A stretch of 64,000 bases of DNA from Hydractinia symbiolongicarpus (GCF_029227915.1 NC_079877.1:8680001-8744000); one strand, 5' to 3'. Numbered from the stretch's first letter, positions 1-7,246 are shown. Numbers and translations are program-made. Notes: a model not told the origin generated them from the letters alone.

Positions 1-19
1 TTATTTAAATATGAACTCG

Positions 20-91
20 TCCTCGGTAGTATAGTGGTAAGTATCCCCGCCTGTCACGCGGGAGACCGGGGTTCGATTCCCCGCCGGGGAG
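20..91 (+). tRNA. tRNA-Asp(GTC), unit 1
   Basis: Decodes GAC and GAU. The 72-nt gene folds fully: the seven-base acceptor at 20-26 pairs with 84-90 (one T-G), the discriminator is G91, and the anticodon GTC is at 53-55 in a CTGTCAC loop. The A box is 27-37 and the B box GGTTCGATTCC is 70-80. A T5 terminator follows at 96-100. Just upstream, an AT-rich TATTTAAATA-like stretch lies within 20 bp of the gene; whether it acts as an upstream Pol III element is unknown. It is the first gene of the unit after the long spacer and lies 73 bp before tRNA-Lys. Confidence 0.98.
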
Positions 92-95
92 GTTC

Positions 96-100
96 TTTTT
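96..100 (+). terminator. Pol III T5 terminator of tRNA-Asp
   Basis: TTTTT begins 5 bp past the tRNA-Asp 3' end. The same site follows Asp in the other units; in unit 20 it is a longer T run. Confidence 0.85.
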
Positions 101-164
101 ATCTTGTCAATGTTTCGTTTCACGTCAGTAGCGTTCGCAGGACTGTCCGGGAATACAGATTTAC

Positions 165-237
165 GCCCGGTTAGCTCAGTCGGTAGAGCATCAGACTTTT
201 AATCTGAGGGTCGCGGGTTCGAGTCCCTCATCGGGCG
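165..237 (+). tRNA. tRNA-Lys(TTT), unit 1
   Basis: Decodes AAA and AAG. The 73-nt gene has anticodon TTT at 198-200, A box 172-183, B box GGTTCGAGTCC at 216-226, a seven-pair acceptor with one G-T, and discriminator G237. The T stem contains a C50-T64 mismatch that is present in every copy of the array, so it belongs to the founder. The anticodon loop itself contains TTTT, as any Lys(TTT) gene with T33 must. No run of four T follows within the 107-bp spacer, so this gene alone lacks its own standard terminator; the next one is behind Ala(AGC) at 423-426. Confidence 0.97.
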
Positions 238-344
238 TAACAATTATTTGGTACGATGGTGAACTAACTTTCACCACAATGTCTTGTCGAAAGAGGATGA
301 ATAACGTAACATTTGCGGAGTGGCAAAGGCGAAGCAAACTTGAT

Positions 345-417
345 GGGGAACTAGCTCAGATGGTAGAGCGCTCGCTTAGCATGCGAGAGGTACCGGGATC
401 GATGCCCGGGTTCTCCA
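345..417 (+). tRNA. tRNA-Ala(AGC), unit 1
   Basis: Decodes GCU, and after A34-to-inosine editing also GCC and GCA. The 73-nt gene has anticodon AGC at 378-380, an acceptor with the G3-T70 pair that is the known identity signal for alanyl-tRNA synthetase, discriminator A417, and a T loop ATCGATG with A54 instead of T54, as in animal Ala(AGC) genes. A TTTT terminator lies 5 bp downstream. From the D loop to the end of the T stem it is almost the same as the Ala(TGC) gene of the unit, the main difference being anticodon base 34. Confidence 0.98.
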
Positions 418-422
418 ATGCC

Positions 423-426
423 TTTT
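423..426 (+). terminator. Pol III T4 terminator of tRNA-Ala(AGC), possibly also of tRNA-Lys
   Basis: TTTT begins 6 bp past the Ala(AGC) 3' end. It is the first TTTT after the Lys gene body, so Lys transcripts may end here too. Confidence 0.8.
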
Positions 427-485
427 CCATAGGCGTAAAATAAATGAAATTTGCGCAGAGCAATTTGCAGCAGCGTTCGTGTCAT

Positions 486-601
486 GTCGGGATGGCCGAG
501 CGGTCTAAGGCGCCAGACTCAAGACAAAATGTTCTTCCACTCATCGCGTGGAGAATTCTGGTCCTCGAATGAGGGCGTGGGTTCGAATCCCACTTCCGAC
601 A
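486..601 (+). tRNA. tRNA-Leu(CAA) with 32-nt intron, unit 1
   Basis: Decodes UUG. Exon 1 is 486-523 and ends at G37; exon 2 is 556-601, giving an 84-nt class II mature tRNA with a long variable arm. The anticodon CAA is 520-522; stem CCAGA (513-517) pairs with TCTGG (557-561). Acceptor 486-492 pairs with 594-600, discriminator A601. The B box GGTTCGAATCC is canonical. The intron sits after base 37, the usual eukaryotic site, and animal tRNA-Leu(CAA) genes commonly have one. TTTT follows at 604-607. The gene is convergent with tRNA-Tyr, 41 bp away. Confidence 0.98.
524..555 (+). other. tRNA-Leu(CAA) intron, predicted hairpin
   Basis: The 32-nt intron ends in a hairpin: TTCT(532-535) pairs with AGAA(552-555) and CCAC(537-540) with GTGG(548-551), with one bulged T and a 7-nt loop. 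Rare changes in other copies hit the loop (unit 2), the A-rich 5' part (unit 17) or the stem (unit 3, A to G giving T-G; unit 38, a broken pair). Confidence 0.85.
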
Positions 602-603
602 AC

Positions 604-607
604 TTTT
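604..607 (+). terminator. Pol III T4 terminator of tRNA-Leu
   Basis: TTTT begins 3 bp past the tRNA-Leu 3' end. Confidence 0.8.
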
Positions 608-632
608 CCCTGCCACACAAAATTTTAGGCCT

Positions 633-636
633 AAAA
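633..636 (-). terminator. Pol III T4 terminator of tRNA-Tyr
   Basis: AAAA on the + strand, so TTTT on the minus strand, 7 bp past the Tyr 3' end. It faces the Leu terminator 25 bp away. Confidence 0.8.
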
Positions 637-642
637 TGCAAG

Positions 643-736
643 TCCACCGAGCCGGATTTGAACCAGCGACCTAAGGATGCCTGAGTGGTATAAGTTCGTC
701 TACAGTCCTCCGCTCTACCAACTGAGCTATCGGTGG
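643..736 (-). tRNA. tRNA-Tyr(GTA) with 21-nt intron, unit 1
   Basis: Decodes UAC and UAU. Read on the minus strand, exon 1 is 736-700 and exon 2 is 678-643, giving a 73-nt mature tRNA. Anticodon GTA is 703-701, the acceptor CCACCGA pairs fully with TCGGTGG, and the discriminator is A. C1-G72, the eukaryotic tyrosine identity pair, is present. The B box GGTTCAAATCC is canonical. The intron follows G37; intron-containing tRNA-Tyr genes are near universal in eukaryotes. It lies downstream of the initiator Met gene on the same strand, 93 bp away, and has its own TTTT. Confidence 0.98.
679..699 (-). other. tRNA-Tyr(GTA) intron
   Basis: The 21-nt intron lies between G37 and A38. It contains TAC, able to pair with the GTA anticodon over three bases, though I see no longer pairing. 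Single changes occur in units 2, 18, 40 and 48. Confidence 0.9.
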
Positions 737-806
737 ATGTAGCATCGTACAGTTCTTGTGCAGGACTATGCAGGTCATGTCACGTTTGTAGTATGACGTG
801 GTTTTT

Positions 807-810
807 AAAA
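807..810 (-). terminator. Pol III T4 terminator of initiator tRNA-Met
   Basis: AAAA on the + strand, so TTTT on the minus strand, 20 bp past the initiator Met 3' end. This is the longest trailer of the terminated genes in the unit. Confidence 0.75.
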
Positions 811-829
811 TGATGCGATAGCTCGCACG

Positions 830-901
830 TAGCAGAGGGTGGTTTCGATCCACCGACCTCTGGGTTATGGGCCCAGCACGCTTCCTCTGCGCCACTCTGC
901 T
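830..901 (-). tRNA. initiator tRNA-Met(CAT), unit 1
   Basis: Carries the methionine that starts translation. Read on the minus strand the 72-nt gene shows the eukaryotic initiator marks: an A1-T72 pair, three G-C pairs in the anticodon stem next to the loop, loop CCCATAA with C33, and T loop ATCGAAA with A54 and A60. Anticodon CAT is 869-867. The animal-type C33 separates it from elongator Met. It is divergent from Ala(TGC), with 88 bp between the two 5' ends. One copy per unit means initiator genes make up one seventh of the array. Confidence 0.98.
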
Positions 902-989
902 GAAGGTAGGTAAGCTGAAATGTGTCTGATGTAAGGTGTAGTTTAGTATTGCAAACAGCACTCGAACTATGACCTTTTTACCATTTCCA

Positions 990-1062
990 GGGGGATTAGC
1001 TCACATGGTAGAGCGCTCGCTTTGCATGCGAGAGGTACCGGGATCGATGCCCGGATCCTCCA
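990..1062 (+). tRNA. tRNA-Ala(TGC), unit 1
   Basis: Decodes GCA and GCG. The 73-nt gene has acceptor GGGGGAT paired with ATCCTCC, including G3-T70 for alanyl-tRNA synthetase, discriminator A1062 and anticodon TGC at 1023-1025. The T arm CCGGG-ATCGATG-CCCGG matches the Ala(AGC) gene of the same unit, so this TGC gene has an AGC-family body. T5 follows at 1071-1075. Confidence 0.98.
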
Positions 1063-1070
1063 AGACGATG

Positions 1071-1075
1071 TTTTT
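1071..1075 (+). terminator. Pol III T5 terminator of tRNA-Ala(TGC)
   Basis: TTTTT begins 9 bp past the Ala(TGC) 3' end, followed by AT-rich sequence. Confidence 0.85.
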
Positions 1076-1157
1076 AATTTATTTATTTTTATACTAATTT
1101 CAGTAGTTGCCAATGGTCATAAGAGGATTTATGATGCTCCTAAGATTACCTGGTATT

Positions 1158-1175
1158 AATAATAATAATAATAAT
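1158..1175. repeat. (AAT)6 microsatellite, unit 1
   Basis: Six AAT copies after GGTATT. Six is the common length. Seven copies occur in units 2, 14, 17, 23, 25, 26, 41 and 42, eight in unit 12, five in units 5 and 6. Confidence 0.95.
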
Positions 1176-1321
1176 ACTAAATTGCGCTGCATATGTCTAG
1201 AGCATTTCTTGCTGTTTAATTTCGCATTGACAGTATACACAGTTTCAGCTTTTAACATGATCGACCGTGTGGCATTCGGGCATTGACGCCATCGCGAACA
1301 TATTATTTAAATATGAACTCG

Positions 1322-1393
1322 TCCTCGGTAGTATAGTGGTAAGTATCCCCGCCTGTCACGCGGGAGACCGGGGTTCGATTCCCCGCCGGGGAG
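1322..1393 (+). tRNA. tRNA-Asp(GTC), unit 2
   Basis: Consensus copy. Confidence 0.97.
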
Positions 1394-1466
1394 GTTCTTT
1401 TTATCTTGTCAATGTTTCGTTTCACGTCAGTAGCGTTCGCGGGACTGTCCGGGAATACAGATTTAC

Positions 1467-1539
1467 GCCCGGTTAGCTCAGTCGGTAGAGCATCAGACTT
1501 TTAATCTGAGGGTCGCAGGTTCGAGTCCCTCATCGGGCG
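1467..1539 (+). tRNA. tRNA-Lys(TTT), unit 2
   Basis: G51 to A in the T stem adds an A-C mismatch beside the fixed C50-T64 one. Confidence 0.93.
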
Positions 1540-1646
1540 TAACAATTATTTGGTACGATGGTGAACTAACTTTCACCACAATGTCTTGTCGAAAGAGGAT
1601 GAATAACGTAACATTTGCGGAGTGGCAAAGGCGAAGCAAACTTGAT

Positions 1647-1719
1647 GGGGAACTAGCTCAGATGGTAGAGCGCTCGCTTAGCATGCGAGAGGTACCGGGA
1701 TCGATGCCCGGGTTCTCCA
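1647..1719 (+). tRNA. tRNA-Ala(AGC), unit 2
   Basis: Consensus copy. Confidence 0.97.
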
Positions 1720-1787
1720 ATGCCTTTTCCATAGGCGTAAAATAAATGAAATTTGCGCAGAGCAATTTGCAGCAGCGTTCGTGTCAT

Positions 1788-1903
1788 GTCGGGATGGCCG
1801 AGCGGTCTAAGGCGCCAGACTCAAGACAAAATGTTCTTCCACTCATTGCGTGGAGAATTCTGGTCCTCGAATGAGGGCGTGGGTTCGAATCCCACTTCCG
1901 ACA
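1788..1903 (+). tRNA. tRNA-Leu(CAA), intron, unit 2
   Basis: Exons consensus; C to T in the intron hairpin loop. Confidence 0.97.
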
Positions 1904-1944
1904 ACTTTTCCCTGCCACACAAAATTTTAGGCCTAAAATGCAAG

Positions 1945-2038
1945 TCCACCGAGCCGGATTTGAACCAGCGACCTAAGGATGCCTGAGTAGTATAAGTTCG
2001 TCTACAGTCCTCCGCTCTACCAACTGAGCTATCGGTGG
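1945..2038 (-). tRNA. tRNA-Tyr(GTA), intron, unit 2
   Basis: Exons consensus; one change in the intron. Confidence 0.97.
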
Positions 2039-2131
2039 ATGTAGCATCGTACAGTTCTTGTGCAGGACTATGCAGGTCATGTCACGTTTGTAGTATGACG
2101 TGGTTTTTAAAATGATGCGATAGCTCGCACG

Positions 2132-2203
2132 TAGCAGAGGGTGGTTTCGATCCACCGACCTCTGGGTTATGGGCCCAGCACGCTTCCTCTGCGCCACTCT
2201 GCT
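2132..2203 (-). tRNA. initiator tRNA-Met(CAT), unit 2
   Basis: Consensus copy. Confidence 0.97.
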
Positions 2204-2291
2204 GAAGGTAGGTAAGCTGAAATGTGTCTGATGTAAGGTGTAGTTTAGTATTGCGAACAGCACTCGAACTATGACCTTTTTACCATTTCCA

Positions 2292-2364
2292 GGGGGATTA
2301 GCTCACATGGTAGAGCGCTCGCTTTGCATGCGAGAGGTACCGGGATCGATGCCCGGATCCTCCA
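2292..2364 (+). tRNA. tRNA-Ala(TGC), unit 2
   Basis: Consensus copy. Confidence 0.97.
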
Positions 2365-2626
2365 AGACGATGTTTTTAATTTATTTATTTTTATACTAAT
2401 TTCAGTAGTTGCCAATGGTCATAAGAGGATTTATGATGCTCCTAAGATTACCTGGTATTAATAATAATAATAATAATAATACTAAACCGCGCTGCATATG
2501 TCTAGAGCATTTCTTGCTGTTTAATTTCGCATTGACAGTATACACAGTTTCAGCTTTTAACATGATCGACCGTGTGGCATTCGGGCATTGACGCCATCGC
2601 GAACATATTATTTAAATATGAACTCG

Positions 2627-2698
2627 TCCTCGGTAGTATAGTGGTAAGTATCCCCGCCTGTCACGCGGGAGACCGGGGTTCGATTCCCCGCCGGGGAG
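2627..2698 (+). tRNA. tRNA-Asp(GTC), unit 3
   Basis: Consensus copy. Confidence 0.97.
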
Positions 2699-2771
2699 GT
2701 TCTTTTTATCTTGTCAATGTTTCGTTTCACGTCAGTAGCGTTCGCGGGACTGTCCGAGAATACAGATTTAC

Positions 2772-2844
2772 GCCCGGTTAGCTCAGTCGGTAGAGCATCA
2801 GACTTTTAATCTGAGGGTCGCGGGTTCGAGTCCCTCATCGGGCG
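2772..2844 (+). tRNA. tRNA-Lys(TTT), unit 3
   Basis: Consensus copy. Confidence 0.97.
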
Positions 2845-2951
2845 TAACAATTATTTGGTACGATGGTGAACTAACTTTCACCACAATGTCTTGTCGAAAG
2901 AGGATGAATAACGTAACATTTGCGGAGTGGCAAAGGCGAAGCAAACTTGAT

Positions 2952-3024
2952 GGGGAACTAGCTCAGATGGTAGAGCGCTCGCTTAGCATGCGAGAGGTAC
3001 CGGGATCGATGCCCGGGTTCTCCA
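2952..3024 (+). tRNA. tRNA-Ala(AGC), unit 3
   Basis: Consensus copy. Confidence 0.97.
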
Positions 3025-3092
3025 ATGCCTTTTCCATAGGCGTAAAATAAATGAAATTTGCGCAGAGCAATTTGCAGCAGCGTTCGTGTCAT

Positions 3093-3208
3093 GTCGGGAT
3101 GGCCGAGCGGTCTAAGGCGCCAGACTCAAGACAAAATGTTCTTCCACTCATCGCGTGGAGAGTTCTGGTCCTCGAATGAGGGCGCGGGTTCGAATCCCAC
3201 TTCCGACA
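3093..3208 (+). tRNA. tRNA-Leu(CAA), intron, unit 3
   Basis: T50 to C breaks a T-stem pair (C-A); last intron base A to G keeps the hairpin as T-G. Confidence 0.94.
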
Positions 3209-3249
3209 ACTTTTCCCTGCCACACAAAATTTTAGGCCTAAAATGCAAG

Positions 3250-3343
3250 TCCACCGAGCCGGATTTGAACCAGCGACCTAAGGATGCCTGAGTGGTATAA
3301 GTTCGTCTACAGTCCTCCGCTCTACCAACTGAGCTATCGGTGG
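3250..3343 (-). tRNA. tRNA-Tyr(GTA), intron, unit 3
   Basis: Consensus copy. Confidence 0.97.
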
Positions 3344-3436
3344 ATGTAGCATCGTACAGTTCTTGTGCAGGACTATGCAGGTCATGTCACGTTTGTAGTA
3401 TGACGTGGTTTTTAAAATGATGCGATAGCTCGCACG

Positions 3437-3508
3437 TAGCAGAGGGTGGTTTCGATCCACCGACCTCTGGGTTATGGGCCCAGCACGCTTCCTCTGCGCC
3501 ACTCTGCT
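3437..3508 (-). tRNA. initiator tRNA-Met(CAT), unit 3
   Basis: Consensus copy. Confidence 0.97.
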
Positions 3509-3596
3509 GAAGGTAGGTAAGCTGAAATGTGTCTGATGTAAGGTGTAGTTTAGTATTGCGAACAGCACTCGAACTATGACCTTTTTACCATTTCCA

Positions 3597-3669
3597 GGGG
3601 GATTAGCTCACATGGTAGAGCGCTCGCTTTGCATGCGAGAGGTACCGGGATCGATGCCCGGATCCTCCA
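3597..3669 (+). tRNA. tRNA-Ala(TGC), unit 3
   Basis: Consensus copy. Confidence 0.97.
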
Positions 3670-3928
3670 AGACGATGTTTTTAATTTATTTATTTTTATA
3701 CTAATTTCAGTAGTTGCCAATGGTCATAAGAGGATTTATGATGCTCCTAAGATTACCTGGTATTAATAATAATAATAATAATACTAAACCGCGCTGCATA
3801 TGTCTAGAGCATTTCTTGCTGTTTAATTTCGCATTGACAGTATACACAGTTTCAGCTTTTAACATGATCGACCGTGTGGCATTCGGGCATTGACGCCATC
3901 GCGAACATTTTATTTAAATATGAACTCG

Positions 3929-4000
3929 TCCTCGGTAGTATAGTGGTAAGTATCCCCGCCTGTCACGCGGGAGACCGGGGTTCGATTCCCCGCCGGGGAG
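3929..4000 (+). tRNA. tRNA-Asp(GTC), unit 4
   Basis: Gene consensus; the upstream AT-rich stretch has an A to T change shared with unit 5. Confidence 0.97.
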
Positions 4001-4073
4001 GTTCTTTTTATCTTGTCAATGTTTCGTTTCACGTCAGTAGCGTTCGCGGGACTGTCCGGGAATACAGATTTAC

Positions 4074-4146
4074 GCCCGGTTAGCTCAGTCGGTAGAGCAT
4101 CAGACTTTTAATCTGAGGGTCGCGGGTTCGAGTCCCTCATCGGGCG
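4074..4146 (+). tRNA. tRNA-Lys(TTT), unit 4
   Basis: Consensus copy. Confidence 0.97.
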
Positions 4147-4253
4147 TAACAATTATTTGGTACGATGGTGAACTAACTTTCACCACAATGTCTTGTCGCA
4201 AGAGGATGAATAACGTAACATTTGCGGAGTGGCAAAGGCGAAGCAAACTTGAT

Positions 4254-4326
4254 GGGGAACTAGCTCAGATGGTAGAGCGCTCGCTTAGCATGCGAGAGGT
4301 ACCGGGATCGATGCCCGGGTTCTCCA
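4254..4326 (+). tRNA. tRNA-Ala(AGC), unit 4
   Basis: Consensus copy. Confidence 0.97.
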
Positions 4327-4394
4327 ATGCCTTTTCCATAGGCGTAAAATAAATGAAATTTGCGCAGAGCAATTTGCAGCAGCGTTCGTGTCAT

Positions 4395-4510
4395 ATCGGG
4401 ATGGCCGAGCGGTCTAAGGCGCCAGACTCAAGACAAAATGTTCTTCCACTCATCGCGTGGAGAATTCTGGTCCTCGAATGAGGGCGTGGGTTCGAATCCC
4501 ACTTCCGACA
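4395..4510 (+). tRNA. tRNA-Leu(CAA), intron, unit 4
   Basis: G1 to A leaves an A1-C72 mismatch at the acceptor end. Confidence 0.93.
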
Positions 4511-4551
4511 ACTTTTCCCTGCCACACAAAATTTTAGGCCTAAAATGCAAG

Positions 4552-4645
4552 TCCAAAGAGCCGGATTTGAACCAGCGACCTAAGGATGCCTGAGTGGTAT
4601 AAGTTCGTCTACAGTCCTCCGCTCTACCAACTGAGCTATCGGTGG
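4552..4645 (-). tRNA. tRNA-Tyr(GTA), intron, unit 4 (weakened acceptor)
   Basis: Two adjacent changes in the 3' acceptor strand (bases 68 and 69, G to T) break two of seven acceptor pairs. Function is doubtful. Confidence 0.85.
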
Positions 4646-4738
4646 ATGTAGCATCGTACAGTTCTTGTGCAGGACTATGCAGGTCATGTCACGTTTGTAG
4701 TATGACGTGGTTTTTAAAATGATGCGATAGCTCGCACG

Positions 4739-4810
4739 TAGCAGAGGGTGGTTTCGATCCACCGACCTCTGGGTTATGGGCCCAGCACGCTTCCTCTGCG
4801 CCACTCTGCT
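4739..4810 (-). tRNA. initiator tRNA-Met(CAT), unit 4
   Basis: Consensus copy. Confidence 0.97.
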
Positions 4811-4898
4811 GAAGGTAGGTAAGCTGAAATGTGTCTGATGTAAGGTGTAGTTTAGTATTGCGAACAGCACTCGAACTATGACCTTTTTACCATTTCCA

Positions 4899-4971
4899 GG
4901 GGGATTAGCTCACATGGTAGAGCGCTCGCTTTGCATGCGAGAGGTACCGGGATCGATGCCCGGATCCTCCA
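4899..4971 (+). tRNA. tRNA-Ala(TGC), unit 4
   Basis: Consensus copy. Confidence 0.97.
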
Positions 4972-5230
4972 AGACGATGTTTTTAATTTATTTATTTTTA
5001 TACTAATTTCAGTAGTTGCCAATGGTCATAAGAGGATTTATGATGCTCCTAAGATTACCTGGTATTAATAATAATAATAATAATACTAAACCGCGCTGCA
5101 TATGTCTAGAGCATTTCTTGCTGTTTAATTTCGCATTGACAGTATACACAGTTTCAGCTTTTAACATGATCGACCGTGTGGCATTCGGGCATTGACGCCA
5201 TCGCGAACATTTTATTTAAATATGAACTCG

Positions 5231-5302
5231 TCCTCGGTAGTATAGTGGTAAGTATCCCCGCCTGTCACGCGGGAGACCGGGGTTCGATTCCCCGCCGGGG
5301 AG
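5231..5302 (+). tRNA. tRNA-Asp(GTC), unit 5
   Basis: Gene consensus; upstream change shared with unit 4. Confidence 0.97.
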
Positions 5303-5375
5303 GTTCTTTTTATCTTGTCAATGTTTCGTTTCACGTCAGTAGCGTTCGCGGGACTGTCCGGGAATACAGATTTAC

Positions 5376-5448
5376 GCCCGGTTAGCTCAGTCGGTAGAGC
5401 ATCAGACTTTTAATCTGAGGGTCGCGGGTTCGAGTCCCTCATCGGGCG
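5376..5448 (+). tRNA. tRNA-Lys(TTT), unit 5
   Basis: Consensus copy. Confidence 0.97.
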
Positions 5449-5555
5449 TAACAATTATTTGGTACGATGGTGAACTAACTTTCACCACAATGTCTTGTCG
5501 AAAGAGGATGAATAACGTAACATTTGCGGAGTGGCAAAGGCGAAGCAAACTTGAT

Positions 5556-5628
5556 GGGGAACTAGCTCAGATGGTAGAGCGCTCGCTTAGCATGCGAGAG
5601 GTACCGGGATCGATGCCCGGGTTCTCCA
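5556..5628 (+). tRNA. tRNA-Ala(AGC), unit 5
   Basis: Consensus copy. Confidence 0.97.
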
Positions 5629-5696
5629 ATGCCTTTTCCATAGGCGTAAAATAAATGAAATTTGCGCAGAGCAATTTGCAGCAGCGTTCGTGTCAT

Positions 5697-5812
5697 GTCG
5701 GGATGGCCGAGCGGTCTAAGGCGCCAGACTCAAGACAAAATGTTCTTCCACTCATCGCGTGGAGAATTCTGGTCCTCGAATGAGGGCGTGGGTTCGAATC
5801 CCACTTCCGAAA
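5697..5812 (+). tRNA. tRNA-Leu(CAA), intron, unit 5
   Basis: C72 to A breaks the terminal acceptor pair (G1-A72). Confidence 0.93.
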
Positions 5813-5853
5813 ACTTTTCCCTGCCACACAAAATTTTAGGCCTAAAATGCAAG

Positions 5854-5947
5854 TCCACCGAGCCGGATTTGAACCAGCGACCTAAGGATGCCTGAGTGGT
5901 ATAAGTTCGTCTACAGTCCTCCGCTCTACCAACTGAGCTATCGGTGG
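5854..5947 (-). tRNA. tRNA-Tyr(GTA), intron, unit 5
   Basis: Consensus copy. Confidence 0.97.
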
Positions 5948-6040
5948 ATGTAGCATCGTACAGTTCTTGTGCAGGACTATGCAGGTCATGTCACGTTTGT
6001 AGTATGACGTGGTTTTTAAAATGATGCGATAGCTCGCACG

Positions 6041-6112
6041 TAGCAGAGGGTGGTTTCGATCCACCGACCTCTGGGTTATGGGCCCAGCACGCTTCCTCTG
6101 CGCCACTCTGCT
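6041..6112 (-). tRNA. initiator tRNA-Met(CAT), unit 5
   Basis: Consensus copy. Confidence 0.97.
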
Positions 6113-6200
6113 GAAGGTAGGTAAGCTGAAATGTGTCTGATGTAAGGTGTAGTTTAGTATTGCGAACAGCACTCGAACTATGACCTTTTTACCATTTCCA

Positions 6201-6273
6201 GGGGGATTAGCTCACATGGTAGAGCGCTCGCTTTGCATGCGAGAGGTACCGGGATCGATGCCCGGATCCTCCA
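6201..6273 (+). tRNA. tRNA-Ala(TGC), unit 5
   Basis: Consensus copy. Confidence 0.97.
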
Positions 6274-6368
6274 AGACGATGTTTTTAATTTATTTATTTT
6301 TATACTAATTTCAGTAGTTGCCAATGGTCATAAGAGGATTTATGATGCTCCTAAGATTACCTGGTATT

Positions 6369-6383
6369 AATAATAATAATAAT
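6369..6383. repeat. (AAT)5 microsatellite, unit 5
   Basis: Shortest allele in the window, shared with the adjacent unit 6. Confidence 0.95.
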
Positions 6384-6529
6384 ACTAAACCGCGCTGGAT
6401 ATGTCTAGATCATTTCTTGCTGTTTAATTTCGCATTGACAGTATACACAGTTTCAGCTTTTAACATGATCGACCGTGTGGCATTCGGGCATTGACGCCAT
6501 CGCGAACATATTATTTAAATATGAACTCG

Positions 6530-6601
6530 TCCTCGGTAGTATAGTGGTAAGTATCCCCGCCTGTCACGCGGGAGACCGGGGTTCGATTCCCCGCCGGGGA
6601 G
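6530..6601 (+). tRNA. tRNA-Asp(GTC), unit 6
   Basis: Consensus copy. Confidence 0.97.
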
Positions 6602-6674
6602 GTTCTTTTTATCTTGTCAATGTTTCGTTTCACGTCAGTAGCGTTCGCGGGACTGTCCGGGAATACAGATATAC

Positions 6675-6747
6675 GCCCGGTTAGCTCAGTCGGTAGAGCA
6701 TCAGACTTTTAATCTGAGGGTCGCGGGTTCGAGTCCCTCATCGGGCG
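6675..6747 (+). tRNA. tRNA-Lys(TTT), unit 6
   Basis: Consensus copy. Confidence 0.97.
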
Positions 6748-6854
6748 TAACAATTATTTGGTACGATGGTGAACTAACTTTCACCACAATGTCTTGTCGA
6801 AAGAGGATGAATAACGTAACATTTGCGGAGTGGCAAAGGCGAAGCAAACTTGAT

Positions 6855-6927
6855 GGGGAACTAGCTCAGATGGTAGAGCGCTCGCTTAGCATGCGAGAGG
6901 TACCGGGATCGATGCCCGGGTTCTCCA
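6855..6927 (+). tRNA. tRNA-Ala(AGC), unit 6
   Basis: Consensus copy. Confidence 0.97.
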
Positions 6928-6995
6928 ATGCCTTTTCCATAGGCGTAAAATAAATGAAATTTGCGCAGAGCAATTTGCAGCAGCGTTCGTGTCAT

Positions 6996-7111
6996 GTCGG
7001 GATGGCCGAGCGGTCTAAGGCGCCAGACTCAAGACAAAATGTTCTTCCACTCATCGCGTGGAGAATTCTGGTCCTCGAATGAGGGCGTGGGTTCGAATCC
7101 CACTTCCGACA
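6996..7111 (+). tRNA. tRNA-Leu(CAA), intron, unit 6
   Basis: Consensus copy. Confidence 0.97.
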
Positions 7112-7152
7112 ACTTTTCCCTGCCACACAAAATTTTAGGCCTAAAATGCAAG

Positions 7153-7246
7153 TCCACCGAGCCGGATTTGAACCAGCGACCTAAGGATGCCTGAGTGGTA
7201 TAAGTTCGTCTACAGTCCTCCGCTCTACCAACTGAGCTATCGGTGG
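7153..7246 (-). tRNA. tRNA-Tyr(GTA), intron, unit 6
   Basis: Consensus copy. Confidence 0.97.

Larger units (their letters stand above)
1063..1321. other. long inter-unit spacer (unit 1)
   Basis: The largest gene-free stretch of the unit, 259 bp. It holds the Ala(TGC) terminator, an AT-rich tract, the (AAT)n microsatellite and about 145 bp of unrecognised sequence up to the next Asp gene. I see no RNA gene, open frame or known element in it. Confidence 0.8.

Noticed and set aside
197-200. TTTT inside tRNA-Lys as a terminator
   Set aside because: It is T33 plus the TTT anticodon, present in any Lys(TTT) gene with T33.
451-684. 77-residue open frame beginning MRRAICSS, present in nearly every unit
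   Set aside because: It runs through the tRNA-Leu gene and its intron. Peptides of this kind are translations of tRNA sequence and are often misannotated as hypothetical proteins.
671-961. 96-residue minus-strand open frame ending in PIAQLVERRTVDEL-type sequence
   Set aside because: It covers initiator tRNA-Met and the 5' part of tRNA-Tyr; a typical spurious tRNA translation. Its conservation only mirrors conservation of the unit.
1176-1321. Possible extra small RNA gene in the long spacer
   Set aside because: No box, fold or known RNA pattern could be recognised, and conservation is uninformative in a homogenised array.
1267-1476. 69-residue open frame beginning MWHSGIDA
   Set aside because: It spans the Asp gene (the IPACHAGDRGSIPRRG part is tRNA-Asp read as codons) and runs into the start of Lys. 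No protein signal.
2409-2591. 60-residue open frame with a run of Asn
   Set aside because: The Asn run is the (AAT)n microsatellite. The frame survives only when the repeat number suits, so it is not a conserved gene.
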